This document shows positions 20,790-32,819 of a stretch of 64,000 bases of DNA, piece by piece. The first letter of the stretch is position 1, and each line of letters opens with the position of its first letter. The translations under genes were made by a program, and so were the position numbers. The stretch lies in contig NC_035441.2 of the NCBI RefSeq assembly GCF_002127325.2, forward strand, positions 154,719,122 through 154,783,121. Direction: 5' to 3'. Origin of the DNA: Helianthus annuus. Lineage: Eukaryota > Streptophyta > Magnoliopsida > Asterales > Asteraceae. Below the pieces are notes generated by a model, which ran no database searches, was not told the origin of the DNA, and saw only the letters and a list, made by a program, of their open reading frames with translations.

Positions 20790-22980
20790 TACGTTAAACT
20801 TTTTACGTTTTACGTTTTTTTGACGCGCCGTTTTTACGCCGGGTTTTTTCAAGCGTCGTTATTTTTTACGCGCCAATTTTTTAACGCCGTTGTTTTACGC
20901 GCCGTTTTTAACGCCGTTTTTACAACGCCCCGTTTTTTCGCGCCAATTTTTTAACGCCGTTTTTTACGCGTCAATTTTTTAACGCCCTTTTTTACGCGAC
21001 AATTTTTTAACGCCGTTTTTTCGACGTTTTTAACGCGCCGTTTTTTCGACGTTTTTAACGCGCCGTTTTTTCGACGTTTTTAACGCGCCGTTTTTCGCCG
21101 ATTTTTAATGCGCCATTTTTTAACGCGCCAATTTTTTAACGCCATTTTTTAAGCGACAATTTTTTACGCGACAATTTTTTAACGCTGTTTTTTACGTAAA
21201 ACGTTTTTAACACGTTTTTTACGCGCCGTTTTTTCGACGTTTTTTTAACGCGCCGTTTTTTTACGTTTTACGCGTCGGTTTTTTTACGTTTTACGCGCCG
21301 GTTTTTTTACGTTTTACACGCCGGTTTTCTTACGTTTTACGCACCGGTTTTTTTACGTTTTACGCATCGGTTTTTTTACGTTTTACGCACTGTTTTTTTA
21401 CGTCAACGTTTTTTTACTTTTTATGTTTTTAAATTTTTATGTTTTATGTAAAACTTTTTACGTTTTAAGTTTTACGTTAAACTTTTTACGTCAACGTTTT
21501 TTTACGTTATACGCGCCGGTTTTTTTACGTTTTACGCACCGGTTTTTTTACGTTTTACGCACCGGTTTTTTTACGTTTTACACGCCGGTTTTCTTACGTT
21601 TTACGCACCGGTTTTTTTACGTTTTACGCACCGGTTTTTTTACGTTTTACGCACCGGTTTTTTACGTCAACGTTTTTTTACTTTTTATGTTTTTAAATTT
21701 TACGTTTTATGTAAAACTTTTTACGTTTTAAGTTTTACGTTAAACTTTTTACGTTTTACTTTTTTAAGTTTTACGGTAAACTTTTTACGTTTTACGTAAA
21801 AGTTTACGGTTGAACTTTTTTTCCACAAAAACTTTTTTACACGAAAACTTGTTTACGCGCCGCTTTTTCACCCCGTTTTTACGCGCCGTTTTTACGACCC
21901 GTTTTACAAGGCGTTTTTTTACTCCCCTGTTTTTTACGTACTTTTTTTAGGACCCGTTTTACGCCCCGTTTTTTTTTTCACGCCGTTTTTGCGACCGTGT
22001 TTTTGCACGTTGTTTTTTATGCCTGGTTTTACGCGCCGTTTTTTACGTCCCGTTTTTAAGCGCCGTTTTATACCGGCCGTTTTTTACGCCGCGTTTTTAC
22101 GCGCCGTATTCACGTCCCTTATTTATGCGTCGTAAATTTTTTTTTACGAAAACTTTTTTGACGTTTTACGTTTTACAATTTACATAACACAATTACAATT
22201 TACATAAAAAAGTTTACGTTTTACAATGGACATAAAAAAGTTTTACGTTTTACATAGAAGTTTACGTTTTACGTTTTACCTTTTACGTTTAACGTTAAAC
22301 TGTTTTTACATAGAAGTTTACGTTTTACATTTTTGTGCTAAAAAGTTTACGTTTTACGTTTTAATTTTTACGTTTTAGGTTAAGGTTTAAAAAGTTTACG
22401 TTTTGTTGGTGCATTACGTCTATTGACTTCGTCTTGTATCAAGTTATAGGATAGGATGGTTAGAATAACCAGTGCACGAGGTTCGAGAAACGAGAAGTGG
22501 TTAAATAGCATGTTGGACCGCTTATATGGACATTGTCCATAAAAGCGATCCACACAACATACCTGGATCGCTTTTATGACATGGTCGTATTAGCGGTTCC
22601 AGAACACTATAAATAGGTGACTGGTTATTTCATTTGTAACGGCTCGGAACTTGTAACGAAGTGCTGCCGATTTGCTTCCAGGTTGTAAACATTGCTAAAA
22701 TCAATAAAGTGAAGCATTATATTTAGTTTGAGCGTCTAATTCACTAATTCCGCCTTTGAATTGGAAAACAACTCTTCTGATCGACTCATTCAGGGTCAAC
22801 GACGATCCTACACGTTTTACGTTTTCCGTTAAAAAGTTTACGTTTTACGTTAAAAAGTTTACGTTTCACGTTAAAAAGTTTACATTTTATGTTAAAAAAT
22901 TTACGATTTACGTTTTACGTTTTACATTTTTACGTTAAAAAATTTACGTTTTACGTTTTTACGTTACAAAAAAAAAATGG
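20790..22980. repeat. ACGTTTTACG minisatellite
   Basis: The region consists of TTTTTTACGTTTTACGC and CGCCG/CGCCGG words in near-tandem order, with units of about 24 bp clearest at 21245-21400 and 21500-21665. It resumes after the solo LTR until about 22970. Reading frames such as 21423-21731 (Phe/Tyr/Val-rich) are products of the repeat. Confidence 0.85.
22404..22812 (+). mobile_element. Copia-B family solo LTR
   Basis: The 409-bp unit begins TGTTGGTGCATTACGTC and ends GACGATCCTACA, with a perfect 5-bp duplication CGTTT on both sides (22399-22403, 22813-22817). TATA-like CTATAAATAGG is at about 22610. Its two ends match the LTR at 47252-47717 in reverse complement (TGTTGGTGCAT, GTCTTGTATC, GATCGACTCATTC, CGATCCTACA), so both belong to one family. 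It inserted into the ACGTTTT minisatellite. Confidence 0.85.
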
Positions 22981-23219
22981 GCAGAGTTTCCTCTGTTTTT
23001 ATACGGCCCAACAACACAAGTTGTCGTTATTTTTCAAAATTCAACAATTACTCAACAATATATACGTATGATCGATTTATATAAATGAAATAATTAGTAA
23101 ATCCAAGTAAATTTTAACTAATAATTCGTCAAATTATTCGGTTCGAGCTCATTTTGCACGGTAATAAACAACGATATTATTCGTGCCGTAAAATCTTTAT
23201 CATCTCTTGCGTGTCGATA

Positions 23220-23950
23220 TGCCAAACATGCTGACTGAGTTGACCGAGTCAACTCACTGTGTTGACCAGGTTTGACCGAGTCGAAATTGTTGACTCGAGC
23301 CGTTTGGCCGAACTTGAATCTGTTGAACCGTACCTGAATCTGACCCGTTTTGACTGGACTTCACCCGAACCAAAATTGTCGTTTGAACCAAAATTGAATC
23401 TGTGGTTGACCCGAGTAGAACCCGAAAGACCCGAACTGAAAACCCGAAACAAAACTCGAATCAAAACAAACTTGACTGACATAAAACACCACTATCATCA
23501 TTGTTCACAGCAGGACTTCATCACCATCCATAATCGTCATCGACGATGCCGCCGGCCGGCCGCACCCCCGTCGGCGGCGGCTCTGTTTCCGGCACCAGCC
23601 GTTGCTGTTACTTCTCTTCTGATCTTGTCGCTGAAATCGAGGGAACGAGAGTGTGGGTGTGGCTATGCCATCACTCAGGCTCACCACCGCCTTCGCGGCT
23701 CCTCCGCCAACGGCGGTCCGTCGCCGTCGAAATCAGCGGCTGCTGCAGTCGCCGCAGATTTTCTCCATGCCTCTCTCATCTTCGTCTCTCTCTCCTCTTC
23801 TTCTTCCCGTTCTCTCTCTCTAGGATTTGTAGGTGTATATTTGAATATGGAACGGATGTAGAACAATCAACTCAGGGAACAGGTCCCACTTCAGAAGATG
23901 GGACGTCCAGTGGTGGTGGTGGTTGGGGAGGTGCTGTCAAGACTACATAG
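23220..23950 (+). other. Gene-like stretch, possibly captured, unrecognised
   Basis: A CpG-richer, CT-rich segment holds overlapping frames at 23259-23861 (200 aa) and 23546-23950 (134 aa). The second ends in a Gly-rich tail (SSGGGGWGGAVKTT) after a pyrimidine run closed by TCTCTAG, which resembles a 3' splice site near 23823. I recognise no family. It may be a fragment of a host gene captured by element II, or chance frames in GC-rich DNA. Confidence 0.3.
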
Positions 23951-24229
23951 CAAAGATAAACTCCAAATTTAAAGACAAAAACATATACGTCTATGAAATT
24001 ACAAGAAGAAGACACATAAATATACTCCTCATTGTTGCTCATACCTGCAAAACAAAAATCAATTCTTTAGAATTAGAAATATATACCACATAATAATAAT
24101 AATAAACAAACAGGATCGTATATCTTTTTGCTTACATTTGATTAATAAATTTAATTAGACAAACACAACAAAATCATATTAAAATCGTCTAATTGCATTT
24201 TATATTTACATTTTTTTCATTTTGAAACA

Positions 24230-24650
24230 AAAATCTTTGGGCGAACTCAAAATCAAAATCCAAACAAAATCTACAATGTTTTCTAAAGATACGAACACAC
24301 CTTTCGGCCACAAGAATCAAACTATACGAGAGCAAAGTTGGATCGAAGCCCAAGTTGTGTTGGTGGAATGACTCAAAACTATTGTTAAAAATGATAAGAG
24401 AAATTCAAGGAGCCTTGATGATAATCGCTGGTTGGGGGGCAACGAAATCTCAGAAAGACGTTGAACCATCTGGATCATGGAGTTTTGAGTTTTGATTTGG
24501 GTTTCTCATTGTGCAGAGTATTTTTGAAGAAAGATGAGAGATGGTGGTAAATGAGAATGAAAGAGAGAGAGAGAAAAGATGTATATAAAGAGTCAGTGGC
24601 TTTAAATGAAGAGAGAGAGAAGATTTGATATTTTGGGTAAATGACCAACA
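24230..24650 (-). promoter_or_regulatory. Promoter-like and leader-like sequence inside element II
   Basis: On the minus strand TCTTTATATACATC (about 24578-24591) resembles a TATA box. It is followed by a CT-rich leader and an ATG near 24508 that opens only a short frame. This is the layout of a plant promoter and first exon. No protein family is recognised; it may be a captured 5' gene end. Confidence 0.35.
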
Positions 24651-24737
24651 TGCCCTTTATGTTGGCATAATCTGATTGGTTGAGAGTGGTTCTCGCGGTT
24701 CTTACAACTGGAGGTAGTTTTCATTTTAGCGCTCCCC

Positions 24738-24751
24738 TATATATATATATA
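24738..24751. repeat. (TA)n tract
   Basis: Short TA microsatellite between elements II and III. Confidence 0.9.
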
Positions 24752-25408
24752 AGGTTCATGCGAGAACCACCTTTATTGCGAGAACCGCGAGAACCAATGT
24801 GAACACAAGCTAAAATAGCTAAAAAAACCTAAAAAAACCCTAAAAAAACCTAACCCCCACCCCCCACCCCCCAAAAACCTAAACCCCCCCCCCCCCAAAA
24901 AAAAAACCTAACCCCCCCCCCCCAAGCTAAATGCTAAAAACTAAAACCCTCAAAAAACCTAAAAAAAACCTAAAAAAAACCTAACCACCCCCCCACCCAC
25001 CCCCCCCCCCCAAAAACCTAAACCCCCCTCCCCCACCCCCCAAAAACCTAAACCCCCCCCCCCCCCCCCAAGCTAAAATGCTAAAAACTAAACCCCCCAA
25101 AAAACCTAAAAAATCAAAAAAATCAAAAAAAAATCAAAAAAAAATCTAATTTTTTTTTATTTTTTTACTATTTTTTATGTTCAAATCGCTACTTTTAGTA
25201 GCCAAAAAACTTTTTTTTTTTTTAAAAAAAAATTAAAAATTTTTTTTTTTTTTGGATACTAAAAGTAGCGATTTTTATATAAAAAATAGTAAAAAAATAA
25301 AAAAAAAAATTTTTGGGTGTTTTTTAGATTTTTTTAGGTATTACTGTTTGTGTTCACACTGGTTCTCGCGGTTCTCGCAATAAAGGGTGGTTCCTAACGG
25401 ATCTTTGT

Positions 25409-25410
<2 letters not shown>
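24752..25410. mobile_element. TA-flanked TIR element III
   Basis: The left end contains TTTATTGCGAGAACCGCGAG followed by AACCAATGTGAACACAA, and the right end has the reverse complement of a near-identical sequence, so the inverted repeats exceed 45 bp. TA microsatellites lie on both sides. The interior has C homopolymers, CCTAAAAAAACC words and a shorter inverted repeat around CTACTTTTAGTAGCC. Non-coding, 659 bp. Confidence 0.75.

Positions 25411-25467
<57 letters not shown>
25411..25467. repeat. (TA)n microsatellite
   Basis: Perfect TA repeat at the right end of element III. Confidence 0.95.
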
Positions 25468-25469
<2 letters not shown>

Positions 25470-27568
25470 ATGTATATATAAAACCCATAGAAAACATAAA
25501 CTTATATCTTATCATTCTCAAAATTTATGACTTAAGCCCATTACGTATAGCTCAATACCCACAACCACAACAATGAAAACAACAACAACAACAAAAATAA
25601 AATAATAACAATGACTCAGTGAGCAGCAGACATCAAACAACGCAAGCGGCAATGTCTGAAGTCTGATCGTCGAAGCTTCAATCAACACCTTCCACCACCG
25701 TCAGTCACACCACACAACTCATAAGGCTCTGCCGCCTCTGAAGTGATCATGTATGTCATATGTGTGTTTTTTTTAAACTTTCTACAATTTTAGCCCGACT
25801 TGATTATTTGGGTGTTTATTTCTTAGAATTAGGTGAATGTTAAGCCCTAATCGGGAACTGTTACATGTTAATTGTTATAAACTTTGTTAGAAATTGGGGG
25901 TTTTGTTGATTGAATTAGACTTGTTAGACTTTATTAATTGATAAATTGTTAGTCTTGTTACTTGTTGGCTTGTTAATTTTCAGAAATAATGGTTCTTAAA
26001 CAAGCATCCAGAGGTCGAAAAGGGAAAACGAGTTGAAGAATGGTCATGAATGCAAGGATAACTTCATAAATTATCAGTTAGCTATTATCCTATTACGGTA
26101 TGTTATTCACTCATTTGAATACTATAATTTTGTTAATATGGTAATTGCAATATTTATGGCCATAACTTTAATCGTTGCTTAAAAAATAGTTTATATTATC
26201 TATATCGTTAAGGCCGAACTCAGACATGGTATTTGAATTCTTAGGTCTAACTCTGACTCTTGGGTCTAGAATAATTACATTTTTATTTAAACAAATAGGT
26301 TCTTTTTTTTAACGTGTTATTATGAGTTCTACTCTATATGTTAAGATGGTATTTTGTTATCTTTTTATGTCGGTTTTTGATTTATTTAGGTTATTCGAAT
26401 ACGGTTATCTATATTTGAAAATTTTAAAACAGAAATCAGATTTGAATCGAATTCGAATTAGAACTTCAAAACCATTCGAATTCAGATTATTTTAATAACA
26501 CGAAATATTAATATATTTTATTAGAGTAACTAAGTACACAAAAGGCATACCGCATATGATGCATGAGCCTCGGTATGTCAAACCAACCACGTGTCTACTT
26601 GTGCTTTAGAGACAAAACCTAGTTTCTGATGAATATATTGATTGATGCACACACATTGTATGTATTGAGATCATCAACCCCCTCATGTGTTTGCGTTGTT
26701 TGATGAATATTCTATAGCTTCTTTACTTAAAAAACACGCAATTCTCAAGGTGGGTGGTGCATGGTGATGCTGCTTGTCGTCCAAGGCTGCAGCCTAAACA
26801 CTTGCTTTGACTTGAAATATTCTATATAATGTCATCAATAAAAGTTAACATATGTGTGAATATAGTTAACCACTAAAACTTGTCACATATAAATGGAGTA
26901 TAAAGATCATAATATCATATAGATGTTGCTTAACTTAAATAGAAAATGTAATTATATTACTTGGAGAATAACCTTTTCTTAAGTAAAAATGCTAAAAATG
27001 AGTAGAAGAATCTATATTACGTTAACGTTAGTAAGCTTTAATCCTTTTATAGGAGCATGTTAGACTGGTTAGTGTCTAAAAATTAATAATAGCATTTACA
27101 CTTAACTTTGTAAAAAAAGTATTGAATTTAAGTATGTAAATAAAAAGTTAAAGCTCAAGGTAAAAAGAAAAAAAGAAAAAAAGAAAAAAGAACTCAAATA
27201 TGTTTTTGATAAAAGGCAACATTTGGTCAATCCTACTTTCCTTTTTTATCGTTTCGAATAGTCGATCGTACATGTAAATATGCAAACGGATGATGAAAGT
27301 AATGTAAATGCCATACAAATTAAACAAGTCATGCATGGGAAACAAAAATATAAATACGATCAAATGTTGTCAGAAATTAAAAGAAAATATTGTTTATTTT
27401 TTAGATAATAAAGAAAAATATGTAGGCAGAAAATAAGTATCCAAAGAAGGGTTGATTCAAGATTAATTAACGAATCTCTGACCTAAATGACCATTGCCCA
27501 TTGACCATATTTTGGTACTTTCCATGTGTTTTTAATTTGTCATGTTTAATTACAACTAACTAATTAAC
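25468..27568. other. Unassigned AT-rich region
   Basis: Two kilobases without a convincing frame, LTR or TIR. Around 25620-25760 the base composition is more gene-like, but no motif can be read. There is an A/G-rich run near 27163-27190. Confidence 0.45.
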
Positions 27569-27929
27569 TTTTTTTTTTGAAAAATAAACTTCACTAAAAC
27601 ATATCTCCGATCTAAAAGGACAAAAATGCCAAACATACAAGAACACCCCTGACCCAAACGGGCAAAGGGCAACAAATTACAACATGTACAAAGGATATTT
27701 ACACCAATCCACCCACATAATATAGTTACAGGAAGATCTATTCTTAACCCACGCATAACCCCTAGATTTTATCTCCCCTGTGATGTCAATCGGACTACAT
27801 TTCTTTTGATTAAAAACCGCATCGTTCCTTCCTTCCATAAGCACCAGCATGCTATAATTATCAACTCGTAAATGATCTTCTCCGCCTTCTTACCACACTT
27901 TATGAGCTTGTGTATGTCTAAATGTCTTT

Positions 27930-30900
27930 GAACTCAAAAAAGAAAAGCGGCAGAATGTTGCACCAAACACTGAAAGCCGACCACACCCGGATAGCCACCG
28001 AGCATGTAGTGAATAAATGCTCCACCGTTTCCTCGTAATCGTCGCAAAAAGGGCACATGTCCGAGCCTATTTCCACATTCCTTCTTCTTAAATTAATTCT
28101 CGTAGGAAGTCTATCTAAGTTGCCTCTTCAAGCCACAACATTGCATTTGATGGGCACCCATTTACACCAAACAAAATTAGGAGGGTGACTAGATCCTCTT
28201 TCCATGACCAAAGCATTTTAACCGACTTCACCGAGAAACCATTTTGACTATCATCAAACCAGTACCATGCGTCCTTATCGTTGGAAAGTCTCACAAAGCT
28301 GAGAACCTCATTGCATTCCTGCCATTCCTTTAACTCCTCATCGGACTCTAACTTCCTTGACCATTGCCATGTAAATACTCCATTTCCTTGACCCGCTTCA
28401 ATTCTCTCTGCGACCCTGCACATTTTAAACGACTCCAAACCAAACAAATTAGGCCATCTTTCCATGAGGCGCCCATCCAAGAATCAATCCAAAAACGAAT
28501 ATCAACCCCTTTCCCCACCTTACCCAAGATTAACCTATTTAACCCCTTCCCATTTAATTTTAATTTGGATAACAACTTTACCATATTTTTCGAACACCCC
28601 GCGATGTTTCCGTTAAACGGAAGGAAGCTCCTTTGAATGTTTTTACCATGGCAAGCTTCCACCACTTTACACCAAATTATGATTTTCAACCCTACACCCC
28701 CACCCCCATTTAACAAGAAGAGCCTCATTGACCTCTTTGAGCCTGTTAATACCCAACCCGCCTTTTATCTTGGGCCAAGTGACCCAATCCCAAGCCACCG
28801 AGTTCATTTTATAATTACTACTAGACCCCGCCCATAGGAATTTTCTCATTTTGGCTTCAAGAGTCTTTATAACCTCGGCCGGAGCCTTATATAAAGAGAA
28901 ATAATAAATAGCCAGACTCTCCAACACCGAATGAATCAAAGTAAGCCTCCCCCTCTCGACAATGTTTTAGCTTTCCATTCCGACAACCTTTTATCAAAAA
29001 CCTCAATAATAGGTGTCTAGTTGTTAATTCTGTTCATATTAGTTCCCACCGAAATCCCTAAGTAAGTAAGCGGTAAAGAATCCGAGTTACACCCAATCAC
29101 TTTAGCCATATCCGCCACTTCACCACTATCAACGCCCAACCCGTATATGTTAGTTTTTTGAAGATTGATTTTTAAACCCGAACATAAATAAAATTCTCAA
29201 ACATCTAGCCATATTCTTCACATTATCCCTATCCCAATCCCCTAACAGGGGAGCATCGTCAGCGTAAAAAAGATGAGAGATTACCGGACCATTATTAGGA
29301 GTTTGAATCCTCTGAAAATCCCTTCATTCCTAGCTTTGCACAAAATGTTAGACAGACCTTCCATGACCAAAAGGAACAGGAATGGGGATAACGGGTCTCC
29401 CTGTCTGACCCCTTTGGAACATCTAAATTCAAAGGTAGGAGATCCGTTCACTAGAACCGAGTCTGTATCGAAAACTAGGATTCCTTTGATCCATTTACAC
29501 CATAAATTCGGAAAACCCATTTGCCTCATAATGTCTAAAAGAAAACTCCAATTAAGGTTATCCTAAGCTTTTTCGAAATCAATTTTTAAAAGAAAAGCTT
29601 TTTTTTTTGTCTTTTTTAATCCAAGCAATGAGCTCATTTAACATTAACGGGCTGTCCAGAATGTACCTCCCTTTGAGAAACGCTGTTTGATTCTCCGTAA
29701 TGATTGACCCAATAACCAATTTGAGACGATTTGCCAGAATCTTAGAAATAGTTTTGTTCATCACCTCGATCAGATTGATCGGTCGGTACTCTCTCAGTCC
29801 TACCGGGTCCTTGTTTTTCGGGATAAGAGTTATAAAAGAAGAGCTACATCCCACCGGGATAGTACCTTTCCTGTAAAAAGAAACCAACAAGTTATAGAAA
29901 TCATATTCAAATAAATTCCAATACCTTTTGATCAATTTGAAGTTGAAACCGTCCGGCCCAGGGGCTTTGTCAGATCCACATTCGAACACTGCACTTTTGA
30001 TCTCTTCTTTGCTGAAAGGGACCGTCAGAGATGCCGCATCTACATCTGATAGACGCCTAACATTATGGCAAATGAGTTTAGCTCTATCAAATTTCTTTTC
30101 CTCGAAAGCCCTTTTGAAGAAGCCCAAAATCTCTTTTTTGATCAAAGAAGGTTTAGTGGTCCAAACATCGTTAATCATAAGACCAGGTATATTGTTGAAA
30201 GCCCGTCTACTTTTGATGCACCCATGAAAGAACACTGAGTTTTCACCCCCTTCCAAATCCTATCTAACTCTGGCTCTTTGTTTGAGATCTTTGATTTTGT
30301 AACCTTCTAGCTCTTTTAGATCTTTCAGACATTCTGGTTTGGCCCATTCCTCCTCTTCGGAAAGTTCTCTAACTTCCGACAAATCATCCAGAATTTCTAA
30401 TTCATCCTTAAGAGTCATCTCCGTTTCCCCTTCCTTGGATAATACCTCTTTTTCCATATTTTAATGCCCTCCCTAATCTCCTTTAATTTCTTCATTAACA
30501 CCTCATCCGGCTCCCCTACCCCGACAAAATTACCACTCGCCTTAAGAACCACCTCGTCGAAATCCTTTCTCTCCAACCAAGAGTTGAAGACTCTAAACGG
30601 CTTGGAACCAAAGTTTTTATCTGAACAAGTCAAAATAAGAGGGCAATGGTCCGAGAGAAGTCTCAGCATTGCCCGAAGACATGCCACCGGCCACTCCGAA
30701 AAGAACTCGTTATAAACCAAAACTCTATCAATCTTGCTATGTTTGTTACCGTTTTCATTAAAGTACGTGAATTTCCTTGCTTTCATATCATATTCTCTTA
30801 ACCCATTTTCAAAAATAAAATTATTAAAAATAAAAGCAGATTTTTTTTTATTAAAATTAGAATTTCTCCTTTCATCCCGAAACCGCACAACATTAAAGTC

Positions 30901-31325
30901 ACCCAAAATCCCCCACCTCCCCGGGTAACAACCCATCACACCCTCAATGTCTTCCCAAAGCGCCCTTTTAAGAGGGACTTTTTGCAGAGCGTACACATTA
31001 ATAATGTTAATAGCTAAATTGCTCCCCTTTAAGGTCCCTAAAGTTAATAAAAAATTAGGATGCTTAATAGAATCATGTACCTTAAGAACGCTCGGATCCC
31101 ACATGCTAACAACCCCTCCAGATCTACCGGCCTCCGACACATGATCCATCTCGAAATTACCAGCTCCCCAAAATTTCTCGAATTTGGTACCAGAAACGTC
31201 ACTAAACTGAATTTCTTGTAAAGTGATGAAGTCGATACCATTCTCCCGTTTAAATTTTTTATCCATCCCGCTTTGTTTTTTGCCCCCTATCCCAACCCTC
31301 TAACGTTTAGCGAAAGAAAATTCAT
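27930..31325 (-). pseudogene. LINE ORF2: endonuclease, RT, zinc domain
   Basis: The start is set at 31325, where MNFLSLNVRGLG gives the N-terminal motif of the endonuclease; a TAG follows at codon 13 and a frameshift soon after. Endonuclease motifs LQEIQF, GDFN and SDHCPL lie at 31200-30630. RT motifs follow: KAPGPDGF (about 29965), YRPINLI (29790), RQGDPLSPFLF (29390) and the catalytic FYADD (YADD at 29255-29266). Downstream come a GGLGINRLKEVN segment (28750) and a zinc domain with CPFCDD...HLFTTC (28050-27990). Several stops and frameshifts separate these parts, so no active enzyme is expected. Family: L1-clade ORF2. Confidence 0.85.
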
Positions 31326-31379
31326 CTATCTCCATTTAGAATTCCTTTTTCCCTATTCGCTTCTTTGATCAAAGTCTCA

Positions 31380-32251
31380 TGGCTCTGCAGATCAACTCCC
31401 ACTAAACCCCCATGACGGATGTAGCATTCATCTCCAAATTAAAATTTTCCTCCTCTTCATTGTTATGCTGCAAATTTAAATCTTCTACCACCTCCTCCAA
31501 TAATTCCTTCCTATTGCCACTTTGTTCTTCCTGACCATTCTCATCACCTCCTACATTATCCATATTGAGATCATTGCGATCTTCCTATTCTACAGTATTT
31601 GCACTATCCTCCTGAATTCCAATTATTTCGTTCAAGTTAAACAGATCATTTTTTCTCGTTCTCTTTTTGGGTCTAATCAAACCACCAACCTCCTCCACAA
31701 TGGTTCTATTTTTTTGGGTTTCCTTATTTTTTTAAACCATTACTAGGCCCACAAGACTTAAGGTTTACATTAAAACAATGTTTAAAACCCTTCAACATAT
31801 TATAACCACCTACCTCCCCTCCTGAATTCCTCATCTCACATACCTTCTCTACTTGGATGTTACCAAAAAGCCTAGGGAAAGCTACTGAACCGAATGGTTC
31901 ATGTTGACCAATATCCTCCATATTACCGTTAGAGAATATTGGAAATCTACCAGCATTTACTTCTCCAACCTGTTCATCTTCATTCAAGCCCCCTTCGCCG
32001 TCCGATGCTACTTCTTCTCCGGCGCCGCCGCCAGAATCAGTTACCGGCGACCGTCTGCCGTCGTCCCCTCCGCAAATCGGAGCTTCTGTATCATCACCTG
32101 TTCTAACGTAATTCGACGCCACGACGTTATCTTTTTCCAACAAAAAATCCCATACCCCTTCATCTTCCCCAATCCTCGTCTGCTCGTTGAAAAAAATCCG
32201 GAATCCATTCATCTCTTTCTTCTTCCACCCAAACTCTAAATCTATGCCCAT
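31380..32251 (-). pseudogene. LINE ORF1, C-terminal part
   Basis: A 175-aa frame (32251-31724) and a continuation to about 31400 precede ORF2 on the same strand. The sequence is acidic and Gly-rich, then basic (GLIRPKKRTRKN near 31660). Position and composition fit the region after the zinc knuckle of plant L1 ORF1; the RNA-binding domains would lie in the missing 5' part. Confidence 0.5.
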
Positions 32252-32344
32252 CTCTGGTGATGCTGACTTCTTCCTCCACCCTTTTAGCTGAATCCGTTAC
32301 GATCCCTACACGGTCGAACGAGAGATCAATGTCTTCCGGATAGC

Positions 32345-32810
32345 TATTGATATCTATAATACCTTATTAAGGGAACTAGGATTTCTACCCTTATGGTAAT
32401 TTCACATTGTGTACACATTTTGAATCAACATGTACAAGAGAGTCAAACTATTTTAGAGGGGGTAAACTTGCACATTGTCCAAAAAATTTAAGACACTCTA
32501 TGGGTATTTTAGGTATTTCTGCACCGTTGTAACCTATAATTAAGATGAGATGTGAAGAGTCTAAGTTAATTATTATTCTAAATAAATTTATGCATTGTAA
32601 GAGTCTAAATTAATTATTATTCTAAATAAATTTATGCATTGTAAAATTGATGGTCCATGTTTCGATACAATCTATGCTACCTTAAGTAATCACAAAATTT
32701 TATGCATATGATATAAGAATTTAATGAAGTTCGTAAAGGGTAAAACAATCTTTCTATACAAATATAATCTATATCTATATATCTATATTACCTTATTAAG
32801 TAAACAGGGG
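32345..32810 (+). mobile_element. Two Helitron-like 5' ends
   Basis: TCTATAATACCTTATTAAG (about 32352) and TCTATATTACCTTATTAAG (about 32784), each after an A, resemble plant Helitron 5' termini and continue with similar sequence (ATTTCTACCC / GTTTTACCC). I did not find a matching hairpin plus CTRR 3' end, so the extent is unknown. Confidence 0.4.
32557..32644 (+). repeat. 44-bp tandem duplication
   Basis: Two copies of a unit starting GAGTCTAARTTAATTATTAT lie back to back (32557-32600, 32601-32644) with one difference. Confidence 0.9.
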
Positions 32811-32819
32811 TTTTACCCT

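Larger units (their letters stand above)
20464..24737. mobile_element. TA-flanked TIR element II, 4.3 kb, composite
   Basis: The left end GGGGATCGCTAAAATGAAAAC and the reverse complement of the right end, GGGGAGCGCTAAAATGAAAAC, form inverted repeats extending about 60 bp and including GGGAACCAC/GAGAACCAC. TA microsatellites lie directly outside both ends. There is no transposase. Inside are a CpG-rich minisatellite, a solo LTR and a gene-like stretch at 23220-24640. Size and cargo make it look like a Pack-type element mobilised by another element's enzyme. Confidence 0.65.
27569..32340 (-). mobile_element. L1-type LINE, 5'-truncated
   Basis: Read on the minus strand the element has the end of ORF1, then endonuclease, reverse transcriptase and a C-terminal zinc-binding domain, and finishes in a poly-A tail (T10 on the plus strand at 27569-27578). 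This order and tail define a plant L1-like non-LTR retrotransposon. The 5' part of ORF1 is missing, as is common after incomplete reverse transcription. I could not find a convincing target duplication, so the right edge (about 32340) is approximate. Confidence 0.85.

Noticed and set aside
21423..21731. 102-aa Phe/Tyr/Val-rich ORF that looks like a membrane protein
   Set aside because: It follows the unit of the ACGTTTTACG minisatellite exactly.
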